A DNA stretch of 50,842 nt from Candidatus Kapaibacterium sp. GTDB taxonomy: Bacteria > Bacteroidota > Ignavibacteria > Kapaibacteriales > UBA4661. The notes beneath the pieces are model-generated. The model did not search any database. It was given only the letters and a program-made list of their open reading frames with translations, and was not told where the DNA came from. The translations under genes were made by a program, and so were the position numbers. The DNA is taken from the NCBI GenBank assembly GCA_004292595.1, contig RDXM01000095.1, positions 1-50,842 on the forward strand. Reading direction: 5' to 3'. Within the stretch, counting starts at the first letter, position 1; every line of letters starts with the position of its first letter. Shown piece by piece: positions 15,940 to 24,223 of the stretch.

Positions 15940-17223
15940 TTATGCGGGTTTGCCGACTTTTACCTGATAATGTTTTTCCGAAATTTCCTGCACAATTTCC
16001 TTCACGTGCGCGTGTCCTTTGGTTTCGAGCAAAAATTCTACTTCGGTTTCGCGGAGGCTCGCTGCCGTGAACACGCGATCGTGGGCGATGTTCAGGATAT
16101 TTCCGCGATGTTTTGCCACAATCGCCGCTACTTCGGCAATGCTGCCGGGCTTGTCGGGAACAATCACTTTCAAATTTGCCAAGCGTCCGTCTTTTGCCAA
16201 GCCGCGCTCCAGAATTTTGGAAAGAATCGTAATATCAATGTTGCCGCCTGTAATCACAACCGCAACGCGCTTACCGTCAATGTTTGGAATTTTTTTGTTA
16301 TAGACTGCCGCAAAACCAGCCGCACCAGAGCCTTCCACCAGCGTTTTCTCGCGCTCGAGCAGCACCATAATTGCGTTGGCAATTTCCTCCTCGCTCACCG
16401 TTACGATGTCGTCCACGTATCTTTGCACAATCGGAAACGGATATTTTCCAACCTTCGCAACCGCGATACCATCAGCAATGGTGCTGGCTCGCTCGACTTC
16501 GGTGATTTTTCCGTTGCGCACACTCGTCAGCATACTCGGTACCTGCTCTGCTTCCACGCCAATCAAACGAATTTTCGGGTTAATTTCCTTCATCGCCACC
16601 GCAATCCCAGCAATCAAGCCGCCGCCGCCAATCGGTACGACAACGGTATCCACGTAGGGATTTTGCTCCAAGAGTTCCAACCCGACTGTTCCTTGTCCGG
16701 CGATAATAAGCGGGTCGTCGAAAGCGTGAATAAACGAGTAGCCATGCTCTTGCTGAAGCTCCATCGCTTTGCCAAACGCATCGTCGTAGCCGCTTCCGTA
16801 GAGAATGACTTCCGCGTCAAATTCCATTGTGCCGCGAATCTTTGCAAGCGGCGTGGTTTCTGGCATGACAATCGTTGCGCGGATTCCTTGCCGCATCGCA
16901 GCATACGCTACGCCTTGCGCATGATTGCCCGCCGAAGCAGCAATTACGCCCGCTTCGCGCTCTTTTTTTGTGAGATTCAGAATTTTATTCAGCGAACCGC
17001 GTTCTTTGTAGGAAGCAGTCATCTGTAAATTTTCTAATTTAAGCGAGAGTTTACAATCCGTCATGCTGGAAAGCCGCTCCGAATAGGCGCAGGGCGTTTC
17101 GTGGATATAGCGACGGATATTCTCCCGCGCTTGCTCAACATCCTTGAAACTCACCGACAATGGGGCTTCCACGCCTTTTACAGACGATTCTTTGGTGCTG
17201 TCTTTTGAACGAGATTGTGCCAT
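15940..17223 (-). CDS. ilvA: Threonine ammonia-lyase (threonine deaminase)
   Basis: 427 residues from the ATG at 17221-17223. A PLP enzyme that converts threonine to 2-ketobutyrate, the entry to isoleucine. The PLP lysine is Lys73 (TASYKERGS), with SAGNHAQG and the phosphate-binding GGGGLIAG loop. The C-terminal segment (about 345-420: LKVIVPDKPGSIAEVAAIVAKHRGNILNIAHDR) is a single ACT domain, so this is the shorter form rather than the ~510-residue enterobacterial enzyme. The frame stays open upstream to 17364 with two more in-frame ATGs (17280 and 17340) and a hydrophobic stretch. That region also holds a hairpin with a T run, so I treat it as leader rather than coding. Confidence 0.93.
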   Translation of the reverse strand: MAQSRSKDSTKESSVKGVEAPLSVSFKDVEQARENIRRYIHETPCAYSERLSSMTDCKLSLKLENLQMTASYKERGSLNKILNLTKKEREAGVIAASAGNHAQGVAYAAMRQGIRATIVMPETTPLAKIRGTMEFDAEVILYGSGYDDAFGKAMELQQEHGYSFIHAFDDPLIIAGQGTVGLELLEQNPYVDTVVVPIGGGGLIAGIAVAMKEINPKIRLIGVEAEQVPSMLTSVRNGKITEVERASTIADGIAVAKVGKYPFPIVQRYVDDIVTVSEEEIANAIMVLLEREKTLVEGSGAAGFAAVYNKKIPNIDGKRVAVVITGGNIDITILSKILERGLAKDGRLANLKVIVPDKPGSIAEVAAIVAKHRGNILNIAHDRVFTAASLRETEVEFLLETKGHAHVKEIVQEISEKHYQVKVGKPA

Positions 17224-17247
17224 AATAACGCAAAAAAAGAGAAATGG

Positions 17248-17277
17248 AAAAACACCGCTCGCGCTCGCGCAAAGCGG
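17248..17277 (-). promoter_or_regulatory. Hairpin with T run in the ilvA leader
   Basis: On the minus strand an outer 5-bp stem (17273-17277 with 17255-17259) encloses a GC-rich inner GCGC/GCGC dyad, followed by TGTTTTT. It lies 25 bases upstream of the chosen ilvA start. It resembles a weak intrinsic terminator in a 5' leader, but the frame through it stays open and no Ile-rich leader peptide is evident, so a regulatory role is only possible. Confidence 0.3.
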
Positions 17278-17400
17278 CATGAATTCTAGGCTATGAGCAA
17301 GGTACTTTGTGAGAGAATTAAGATACAAAAAACCCAGCATCCATAACAACAATTTCGCACCCAAAGCACAAACCTAAGTATACGACAAAAATTCTTCAAT

Positions 17401-17480
17401 AGTGGCACAGACATTCTTGTCTGTGAGTATTAGTGCGGGATTCAGGCAAAAGAAGCACAGACAAGAATGTCTGTGCCACT
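17401..17480. repeat. Palindromic intergenic element, family A, copy 2
   Basis: The same 25-bp arms as copy 1, perfect, at 17401-17425 and 17456-17480 with a 30-base centre. The right flank (17481-17519, CCTAATT... CAGAGATTTTACCGTGTG) matches the flank of copy 1. It lies between the divergent ilvA and mnmH genes, immediately upstream of both. Confidence 0.9.
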
Positions 17481-17550
17481 GAAGCCTAATTATCCACGTT
17501 GCAGAGATTTTACCGTGTGCTGAGAGAGCAAATATAAGGTTTTACCAGCT

Positions 17551-18657
17551 ATGCAGCATATTTCAGCACAAGTTTCAGCACAAGAAATCGTCAGCATTGA
17601 CGAATTTCTTCGCCTCGCCAAACACGCGCCCATTCTTGATGTGCGTACTCCCGCCGAGTTTGCAAAAGCACATATTCCCAGCGCAGTCAATCTGCCCTTG
17701 TTCAGCAATGAAGAGCGGGCGCGAGTTGGCACAGCGTACAAACAGGAAAGCCGTGAAGCCGCACTACTACTGGGCTTAGAGTGCGTCGGTCCGAAAATGC
17801 GCTCTTTTGTAGAAGATGCGACGCGCATTGTTCAGGACTGGAAAAATATGCAGGAAAAGCAAGCAAATCTCCCAAACACCAGCAACGACGCTGCTCCGAC
17901 GGTTCTTGTGCATTGCTGGCGTGGCGGGATGCGCAGCGCAAGTATGGCGTGGTTGCTGCGTTTTGCGGGATTTCATGCGCAAAGTTTGCAGGGCGGCTAC
18001 AAGGCATTTCGGCGGTTTGCGGGCGAAGTATTTCAGCGCACCTACGATGTGCGTATCTTGGGCGGCTACACGGGTTCGCGCAAAACCCAGATTCTACGGG
18101 CTTTGCAGGAGCGAGGTGAGCAGGTGCTAGACTTGGAGCGCATTGCAAAGCACAAAGGCTCGGCGTTTGGTGCGCTGGGCGAAGAAGCGCAGCCTTCGAC
18201 CGAAGAATTTGAAAATCAGATTGCGATGCAGCTTCATTCCTTCAATCCCGCACAGCGCGTGTGGATTGAGGACGAGAGCCGTTTGGTGGGAAAATGCGTC
18301 GTGCCAGAAGGCGTGTGGGAGCAGATGCGGTGCGCGAAAACAGTCTTTGTGGATATTCCCTTTGCCGAGCGCGTTCAGCATTTGTGCGCGGTGTACGGGG
18401 AATTTCCTCAAGATGGCTTAATGACTGCTTTTCACGACATTGAGCAACGTCTGGGCGGCGCAGCAACCCGCTCTGCGCTGGAAGCTCTTGCAGCGAATGA
18501 TGTTGCGACGGCAGCAGCACTTGCCTTGCGGTATTATGACAAAACCTATTTGCGCGGTCTGGAGCGTCGTGCGCCCGAAACAGTGCGTCATTGCTCGCTT
18601 GCAGGGCTTTCGGTGGAAGAATGTGCGGAGGAATTGCTGAAAACTATTATGCCGTAA
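17551..18657 (+). CDS. mnmH: tRNA 2-selenouridine synthase (variant Walker A)
   Basis: 368 residues, usual length. MnmH/SelU replaces the sulfur of 2-thiouridine with selenium in tRNA wobble positions using selenophosphate. The N-terminal rhodanese domain (about 14-165) has LDVRTPAEFAKAHIPSAVNLP and the active-site Cys122 in VHCWRGGMRSASM. The C-terminal P-loop domain starts at GGYTGSRKTQIL. The expected Walker A is GxTGSGKT, but here residue 177 is Arg (codon CGC at 18079-18081) where Gly is normal. The rest, such as VWIEDESRLVG, is conserved. No selD is in the window. Either this variant still works or the nucleotide-binding site is impaired. Confidence 0.9.
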   Translation: MQHISAQVSAQEIVSIDEFLRLAKHAPILDVRTPAEFAKAHIPSAVNLPLFSNEERARVGTAYKQESREAALLLGLECVGPKMRSFVEDATRIVQDWKNMQEKQANLPNTSNDAAPTVLVHCWRGGMRSASMAWLLRFAGFHAQSLQGGYKAFRRFAGEVFQRTYDVRILGGYTGSRKTQILRALQERGEQVLDLERIAKHKGSAFGALGEEAQPSTEEFENQIAMQLHSFNPAQRVWIEDESRLVGKCVVPEGVWEQMRCAKTVFVDIPFAERVQHLCAVYGEFPQDGLMTAFHDIEQRLGGAATRSALEALAANDVATAAALALRYYDKTYLRGLERRAPETVRHCSLAGLSVEECAEELLKTIMP

Positions 18658-18665
18658 ACCAGATT

Positions 18666-19280
18666 TCACGCGCTATACAAGCCATTGTGATAAATATATT
18701 GCTCAACGCTTTCTGGCACAAGATAGCTGATAGACTGCTTTGCCGCGACGCGCTCCCGAATTTCGGTAGAAGAAACTGCGAGAATAGGTGCTTCAATCCA
18801 AACCGGCGAGCGAGATTCTATCGAAAGGTGGAAGGCAATCGCACGTTCAACATCGGGTGAAATCGTGTACGGTCGCCGAGCGATACAGAGTTGCACACGA
18901 CGCAAAATCTCTTGCCAATCGCGCCATTTCGTAAAAGCAGCCGCTTGGTCGCCGCCCACAAGCAAGTGCAGACGCGCCTTCTCGCCAAATTTATCGTGGA
19001 AATAGCTGACGGTATCTATCGTGTAGGACACTGCTTCGCGCTCTACTTCAAAGGTATCTACTCCGAAGCGGCGATTGGATTCCGTCGCCAAATTCAGCAT
19101 ATCCAAGCGTTGCTCAGCGGTGCTGCTATCGGCGGCATCGTCGGTAATTTTGAAGGGCGAGCGATACGCTGGAACAAAATATACGTAGTCCAACTGCATC
19201 TGCTCGGCAAAGCGGTCGGCGATAATCAGATGGGCGATGTGCGGCGGATTATAGCTTCCGCCAATGATGCCAATGTTCAT
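18666..19280 (-). CDS. nadD: Nicotinate-nucleotide adenylyltransferase
   Basis: 204 residues, typical. It adenylates nicotinic acid mononucleotide in NAD synthesis. The nucleotidyltransferase signature GGSYNPPHIAH is at the N-terminus (in place of the common GGSFDPPHxGH), and the C-terminal SSTEIRERVAAKQSISYLVPESVEQYI contains the SSTxIR motif and the 'Y.VP..V..YI' ending. It converges with mnmH (9 bases between stops) and follows der on the same strand with 90 bases between, which suggests a der-nadD unit. Confidence 0.95.
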   Translation of the reverse strand: MNIGIIGGSYNPPHIAHLIIADRFAEQMQLDYVYFVPAYRSPFKITDDAADSSTAEQRLDMLNLATESNRRFGVDTFEVEREAVSYTIDTVSYFHDKFGEKARLHLLVGGDQAAAFTKWRDWQEILRRVQLCIARRPYTISPDVERAIAFHLSIESRSPVWIEAPILAVSSTEIRERVAAKQSISYLVPESVEQYIYHNGLYSA

Positions 19281-19370
19281 GCGGGTTCTGGGCTATTGGT
19301 CAGATTGAACATGAGATTACACGCGGTCTGCACATTTCATACTTCATACTTCAGATTTCATCCTTTTTCT

Positions 19371-20690
19371 CTAGTCGTCTCTGCGAGCATTTTTCTTGCG
19401 GAAGAGGAACGAGATGGGAACGCCGACTAAATCAAGGTGTTCGCGCAATTTATTCTCCAAAAAGCGTTTGTAGTTTTCGGGAATAAGTTCGGGATGATTG
19501 GAGAAAAAGATAAACAGTGGCGGAGCTGTGCCTGTTTGCGTGATGTAGTTTATCCGCAAATCTTGCGCTTTGACGGCTGGTGGTGGCGTTTTTTCAATGT
19601 CTTCCAAGAGCGTATCGTTGAGCTTCCACGTCGGAATGCGGGCTGTGCGGCGGGTTTGGATTTCCTTCGCCATTTCGGGGAGCTTGGTAATGCGCTGCTT
19701 GGAAAGTGCGGAGATATAGACAACGGGCGCGTAGTCTATCGTGCGGAGTTCGTCATGGATTTGCTTGGTCATATTATCGGCGGTTTTGTGGTCTTTTTCA
19801 ACCGCGTCCCATTTGTTAATCGCAATAATAATTCCTTTGCGAGCTTCGGCAACATCAGAAATAATGCGCTTGTCTTGCGCGTCCAAGCCCTGTACGCCGT
19901 CCACAACAACCACCGCAACGTCGCAGCGTTCAATCGCTCGCTGCGTACGATAGGTGCTGAACATCTCGACGTTTTCTTTGATGCGGCTGCGACGGCGCAA
20001 ACCTGCGGTGTCAATGAGAACAATTTCCTCACCGTAAAATTTCATCACGCTATCGATTGCATCCCGCGTCGTTCCTGCGATTGGCGTTACAATCGTACGT
20101 TCTTGTCCCAAGAGCGCATTGGAAATACTGGATTTCCCAACGTTTGGTCGCCCGATAAGCGCGATTTTAAGCCGCGTATCTTCGACTTCTTCTTCACCTT
20201 TTGCGAGCGGAATCACCATGTTATCAAGCATTTCGCCAATACTACGCCCCGAAAGCGCGGAAAAACCGAACGGCTCGCCTAAGCCCAGCGAGGCAAATTC
20301 ATATGAGCCAAGGTCGTGTTTGGGGTCGTCGCATTTATTGACCGCCATTGTGACGTGTTTACCAGAGCGGAGCAACATTCGAGCAATTTCCTCGTCAATC
20401 GCGGTAACGCCCGTGCGCCCATCGCAGACAAACACGATAGAATCTGCTTCTTCAATCGCCATCACCGCTTGCTCGCGGATGGCAACATCAAACAACTCCT
20501 CGCTGTCTGGCACAATGCCGCCCGTGTCGATGACGGTGAAATAATGCCCCGCCCAGTCCGCCGCGCCGTACAAGCGGTCGCGTGTAACGCCAGGTTGTTC
20601 GGCGTGAATAGCTTCATCGCGCCCGAGAATGCGATTAAAAAGCGTGGATTTTCCAACGTTTGGTCGTCCGACAATAGCAACTGTGTTCAT
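19371..20690 (-). CDS. der: Ribosome-assembly GTPase Der (EngA)
   Basis: 439 residues from the ATG at 20688-20690. There are two tandem GTPase domains: the first G1 VGRPNVGKSTLF at the N-terminus with DTGGI and NKCD, the second G1 IGRPNVGKSSISNALLG with DTAGLRRR and NKWD. A C-terminal KH-like domain (from about 345) ends in GVPISFLFRKKN. Der acts in 50S subunit maturation. The frame starts earlier at 20723, but the added 11 residues precede the canonical MNTVAIVGRPNVGKS start. Upstream lies the DinB-like gene on the same strand. Confidence 0.97.
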   Translation of the reverse strand: MNTVAIVGRPNVGKSTLFNRILGRDEAIHAEQPGVTRDRLYGAADWAGHYFTVIDTGGIVPDSEELFDVAIREQAVMAIEEADSIVFVCDGRTGVTAIDEEIARMLLRSGKHVTMAVNKCDDPKHDLGSYEFASLGLGEPFGFSALSGRSIGEMLDNMVIPLAKGEEEVEDTRLKIALIGRPNVGKSSISNALLGQERTIVTPIAGTTRDAIDSVMKFYGEEIVLIDTAGLRRRSRIKENVEMFSTYRTQRAIERCDVAVVVVDGVQGLDAQDKRIISDVAEARKGIIIAINKWDAVEKDHKTADNMTKQIHDELRTIDYAPVVYISALSKQRITKLPEMAKEIQTRRTARIPTWKLNDTLLEDIEKTPPPAVKAQDLRINYITQTGTAPPLFIFFSNHPELIPENYKRFLENKLREHLDLVGVPISFLFRKKNARRDD

Positions 20691-20743
20691 GGGAAGGGGA
20701 TAAAGGATGAGAGAGAAAGGCAAAGGACACGCGGCGAGCCGTC

Positions 20744-21229
20744 TTAGCGTTGATGCTCTTCGCGGGCAAATTGGATGTAGTCTGTATTGACGGGTGTGCC
20801 GCCTGAGGAGCGCACCATTTGGGCAATTTGACCGCGATGATGCTCGGAATGAATCGGGAAATGGGTGAGAATCTCAAGCAAGGTGTTGGTGTAGCCTTGT
20901 CCCAGCGAATTTTTGTAGGTGAAGGATTCGCGTGCCAGGTCTGCATCGGTTTTTGAATGCAATAATTCTCCCCAGAGCGCACAAATACTCACGTTGCGGG
21001 CAGACATTTCTTCCAAACTCAGTTCGCCCCAGACCGGAAGCGCGACCTCAGCTTTGCCAGAGACTCGCGCATACCAAATATGCAACGCCGCTATCACGTG
21101 CGACATCACGTGCAAAGCCCGCTCTGGCACCGCGAATCCTTGCGTTTGCGCCTCTGCAATGCTGTGAATACTGCGTTTATTTGCCCATTCGGTGTAGGCT
21201 AATTGGTCGAGAAAGTGAGAAATGGTCAT
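20744..21229 (-). CDS. DinB-like four-helix metal-binding protein
   Basis: 161 residues. Helical throughout, with the metal-ligand pattern of the DinB/YfiT superfamily: a His in HVMSHVIAALHIWYARV and a later HxxxH in FPIHSEHHRGQIAQMV. The YTEWANKR opening and WYARVSG are also typical. These proteins bind a divalent metal, and some are thiol transferases (bacillithiol or mycothiol), but the substrate is unknown here. It is 53 bases upstream of der on the same strand, which may only reflect shared transcription. Confidence 0.85.
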   Translation of the reverse strand: MTISHFLDQLAYTEWANKRSIHSIAEAQTQGFAVPERALHVMSHVIAALHIWYARVSGKAEVALPVWGELSLEEMSARNVSICALWGELLHSKTDADLARESFTYKNSLGQGYTNTLLEILTHFPIHSEHHRGQIAQMVRSSGGTPVNTDYIQFAREEHQR

Positions 21230-21246
21230 GGGTTTGTCAGTTTTGA

Positions 21247-21288
21247 GTGTTAAATTTTACGTGTTAAATTTTACGTGTTAAATTTTAC
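21247..21288. repeat. 14-bp tandem repeat, three perfect copies
   Basis: GTGTTAAATTTTAC repeats at 21247-21260, 21261-21274 and 21275-21288, followed by a partial GTGTTGAG. It lies in the AT-rich gap between the serine hydrolase and the DinB-like gene, just upstream of the latter. It could spread or phase promoter elements, but may simply be a slippage array. Confidence 0.9.
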
Positions 21289-21364
21289 GTGTTGAGTTGG
21301 TACGATATTTCATGCTTTCGTGGAGTAATTTTCAGCCTTCAGCCCTCATATTTCATCCTTCTCT

Positions 21365-22681
21365 TTAGTGTTTTTTTTCTGCGCCGCTTATTTGCTGAAC
21401 TTGAGGCAGTGCGGTGGATGTAGAGGACGGTATGGGCGAATTAACAACGGGAATAATCTCGCGCAAAAGCTGTTTCATGCGCTTGTAGGTAGCTTGCATC
21501 TTGCTCTGCGGCGTATAGGTGGAAAGAATGCCGATGAGATTGCGACGCACATCAATCCAAGGACTGAAGCCGAATCTGCCTTGTGAATTAAGTTCCATAA
21601 GCTCAAGCGTTGCTGACGATGATGCGGTCATGGGCGCACCAAGCGTCGGCACAAGATTTGGTGGGCTGTGCGGGCTTGAAAATGAGCTTGAAAAAGCTGC
21701 CGACGGCGAAGCACTCGCACTGACGCGCCACACGCCCAAGCCGTAGTCGGCAACATCGTTTGTTTGCGTGAGATTGGCGGAGGTAGATTGCAAGCGTCGC
21801 AGCACAGGAACGCGCCCCGCTTGGTTGCTGTGCATTTCGGCAATCGCTTCTTCCGACAACATACGTTTTCCTTGCCACACGCCTTTATTCATCAGCATTT
21901 GGAGGAATCGTGCATATTCTCGTGCGGAAGATTTCGCGCCGCCCGCGAGCAAGGGATTTTGCGTCTTGCCAAGCCCGTAAAAGCTCGTTTTTGTCATTCC
22001 CAATGGCTGTGCTATGCGTTCTTGGAATAATTCTTCAAATGACTTCTCGCCAATAATTTCCATAATGCGCCCACCAAGCTGCATAGAAGCACCGCCGTAG
22101 GCAAAGCGCGTTCCGGGAATGTATTGCAAAGGCTCGCTGGAAATACGATAGGCGGCTTCTTTCATTGTGATTTTCATATCCCGCATCACGGACATCTCGC
22201 CAGCGTAGCCCGATGTATGCGCAAAAAGCTGCTGCACCGTAATCGTGGCTTTTGTTCCCATGAGATATTGCAAATACTTGCTGACGGGGTCGCGGAGCGA
22301 GAGCTTCCCTTCATCAATAAAGGTCATCAGAAGCGCACTAGCAAGCCACTTTGAGCCAGAAGCAATCGGAATAATGGTATCGGCGTTGATTGTACCAAAA
22401 TTCTTTTCGTAAATCACACGCCCGTTGTGCATCAAAAGCAAACTGCATCCACCATCGAAGCGTTTTAAAGAATCGCGCAAAAGTTGCTCAATGGGCGTAA
22501 AATCGTAGGCTGGCAGCACAGCGTTTGCTACGTGTGTTGGTACGTGTGTCAGAGATTGCTGTTGTTGATATTTTTGTTGGGCAAATGCTTGATTCCACAC
22601 GATAACTGACCACCCCACAAGAGCGCACATCCGCCGTACGGCAGATGGAGCAAGACTTCGTGGTGGTGATAACATCTTCAT
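21365..22681 (-). CDS. Serine hydrolase of the beta-lactamase/PBP4-like family
   Basis: 438 residues from the ATG at 22679-22681; a TTG at 22696 would add five residues. The N-terminus holds a basic and hydrophobic stretch ending AFAQQ, a likely signal peptide. Catalytic SxxK is SGSK (Ser108, Lys111), followed by FAHTSGYAGE and Tyr195 in FAYGGASM (YxG instead of the usual YxN). The C-terminal QGRFGFSPWIDVRRNLIGIL resembles the third motif region. These are periplasmic esterases, peptidases or lactamases of unknown substrate. A variable Ser/Ala-rich insert lies near residues 325-355. Resistance activity cannot be inferred. Confidence 0.85.
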   Translation of the reverse strand: MKMLSPPRSLAPSAVRRMCALVGWSVIVWNQAFAQQKYQQQQSLTHVPTHVANAVLPAYDFTPIEQLLRDSLKRFDGGCSLLLMHNGRVIYEKNFGTINADTIIPIASGSKWLASALLMTFIDEGKLSLRDPVSKYLQYLMGTKATITVQQLFAHTSGYAGEMSVMRDMKITMKEAAYRISSEPLQYIPGTRFAYGGASMQLGGRIMEIIGEKSFEELFQERIAQPLGMTKTSFYGLGKTQNPLLAGGAKSSAREYARFLQMLMNKGVWQGKRMLSEEAIAEMHSNQAGRVPVLRRLQSTSANLTQTNDVADYGLGVWRVSASASPSAAFSSSFSSPHSPPNLVPTLGAPMTASSSATLELMELNSQGRFGFSPWIDVRRNLIGILSTYTPQSKMQATYKRMKQLLREIIPVVNSPIPSSTSTALPQVQQISGAEKKH

Positions 22682-22756
22682 ATCTTTATCGGTCAATGAC
22701 TCTGTTGGCTACGATGGCGGACAGTTATGTACGTATTTTCAAACTGGTTGTTATTG

Positions 22757-22881
22757 TTAGGACTTTCGCACACCTCACAGGCAAGAATGCCTGTGCCACT
22801 ATAAAACTGATAGATACTGGCTTTGGTGGCACAGACATTCCTGTCTGTGAGCTTCAAAAGCATATTTTGCGAAAGTCCTAA
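22757..22881. repeat. Family A-related palindromic element bounded by 14-bp inverted repeats
   Basis: The outer ends TTAGGACTTTCGCA (22757-22770) and its exact complement (22868-22881) bound a 125-base unit. Inside are the family A motifs but in the opposite order (CACAGGCAAGAATGCCTGTG at 22776-22795, then the CAGACATTCCTGTCTG type at 22832-22847), with base changes that keep each dyad paired. This layout looks like a small non-autonomous mobile element. It lies between rnhA and the serine hydrolase gene. Confidence 0.8.
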
Positions 22882-22884
22882 GAG

Positions 22885-23358
22885 TTATGAGCGCGTTTCG
22901 TATTCTTCATCTACCAACAACGACGGGCTTTGCGAGGCAGCAACAGCTAACTCATCAGCGCGTTCATTTTCGGGATTGCCGTTATGTCCACGTACCCAGA
23001 TAAATTCTATCTCGTGGCGATTGCACAAGGAAAGAAGCCGCTCCCAGAGGTCGGGATTTTCTGCATGGTCTTTTTTATTCCGCATCCAGCCTTGCGCTTG
23101 CCATTTTCGCGCCCAGCCTTTATTAATGGCGTTCACGATATACGCAGAGTCCGTGTGCAGATGTACTGCGCAGGGCTTGGTGAGTGCTTCCAAGCCAGAA
23201 ATTGCTCCCAAAAGCTCCATGCGGTTATTGGTCGTTTTGCGATAGCCCGCCGAAAGCTCCTTGCGATGCTGTCCCGTCATCAAAATAGCTGCATAACCTC
23301 CCGGACCTGGGTTTCCACTACACGCACCGTCGCTGTACATTGTTACACGTGGCTTCAT
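22885..23358 (-). CDS. rnhA: Ribonuclease HI
   Basis: 157 residues, the usual size. It degrades the RNA strand of RNA-DNA hybrids. The catalytic set is visible: Asp9 (YSDGACSGNPGPGG), Glu48 (NNRMELLGAI), Asp69 (HTDSAYIVNAI) and the C-terminal Asp in ENERADELA, with the His of VRGHNGNPENE. The basic handle region KWQAQGWMRNKKDHAENPDLWERL is present. It stops 4 bases from the end of the palindromic element. GA-rich hexamer repeats (GAGAAT) lie just upstream at about 23369-23386. Confidence 0.97.
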   Translation of the reverse strand: MKPRVTMYSDGACSGNPGPGGYAAILMTGQHRKELSAGYRKTTNNRMELLGAISGLEALTKPCAVHLHTDSAYIVNAINKGWARKWQAQGWMRNKKDHAENPDLWERLLSLCNRHEIEFIWVRGHNGNPENERADELAVAASQSPSLLVDEEYETRS

Positions 23359-23452
23359 TGCTGGGGTTGAGAATGAGAATGAGAATGAAAGTGAATGACT
23401 GGACTGGGAGTGTTGGGGGTGAATGGAATTGCTGAGATTCTTTCTTGTTCCT

Positions 23453-24133
23453 TCACGGGTATATCTTCCAAAGCTGATAGTTCACGCCCAGAGAAAAGGC
23501 AAGCATTTGGTAGCCATTGATAACTTTCCCCGCATTGCCCCATGGAATAATATCGTGAAAAACAAACTGATAGCGCACATTGATTTCCAAATCTAGTTGG
23601 TCAAAGAGTTCAATTTTCACGCCTGCATTCGGCGTAACAACGAGCGAGGTATTATTAAGGCGCTCGGTGGGTCGCTCCCCATTGTAAAATTGATACCGAT
23701 ACCACGCAAGACCAGCTTCCAGTCCGTAATAGGGGCGAAAGGGCGGTGGCAAAAGCAAATACTGAAAGCAGAGAGAAAGCGGAACGAGCGTGGTCTCGTA
23801 GCTTTCTTGTGCTTTCTGCGCTTCAGCATTGCGGGGAAAGTATTGAAAACTCGCGGAAGCGCCCATCGTGATGGGAGTATTTTTACCAAAAAAATGTGCG
23901 TTAATGGACGGATACCAGTTCACAACAGGTGTTATTTCTGCAAAGGTACGTTGTGGGATAGCAATTCCCTGATACAATCCAATCCGATAATGTTGCGCAA
24001 ATATCACCGTTTCGCTTTGACAAACCAACAATATCACCACCACCACGCACAAAGGCAGACGCACAAAGAGTGTGCAACCTTGGCGGGGCAACAAAAAAAG
24101 ATGTGCGATAATGTGTGGAGTACAATGCTTCAT
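23453..24133 (-). CDS. Outer-membrane beta-barrel protein, unknown function
   Basis: 226 residues. A hydrophobic N-terminal segment (LPLCVVVVILLVCQSETVIFA) is the likely signal peptide, giving a mature start near QHYRIGLYQG. The rest is alternating polar/aromatic strands (FQYFPRN, VPLSLCFQYLL, YYGLEAGLAWYRYQFYNG, LEINVRYQFVFHDI, LAFSLGVNYQLWKIYP), consistent with an 8-stranded OmpW/OmpX-like porin-family barrel. The PYYGLEAGLAWY segment is common in such proteins. No specific function can be given. It sits between the phosphatase gene and rnhA on the same strand. Confidence 0.65.
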   Translation of the reverse strand: MKHCTPHIIAHLFLLPRQGCTLFVRLPLCVVVVILLVCQSETVIFAQHYRIGLYQGIAIPQRTFAEITPVVNWYPSINAHFFGKNTPITMGASASFQYFPRNAEAQKAQESYETTLVPLSLCFQYLLLPPPFRPYYGLEAGLAWYRYQFYNGERPTERLNNTSLVVTPNAGVKIELFDQLDLEINVRYQFVFHDIIPWGNAGKVINGYQMLAFSLGVNYQLWKIYP

Positions 24134-24223
24134 GCGTGGAATTTACGGAAAGCATGAATCGTGTGGAAGGAAAAAATAGCAGGTATTTCTCACTCCATAT
24201 TGCGGATTTTTCCTACGTTCAAT

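Noticed and set aside
15793-17028. Long plus-strand frame (411 codons) opposite ilvA
   Set aside because: ilvA on the minus strand has all family motifs; the plus-strand product has random Asn/His/Phe-rich composition.
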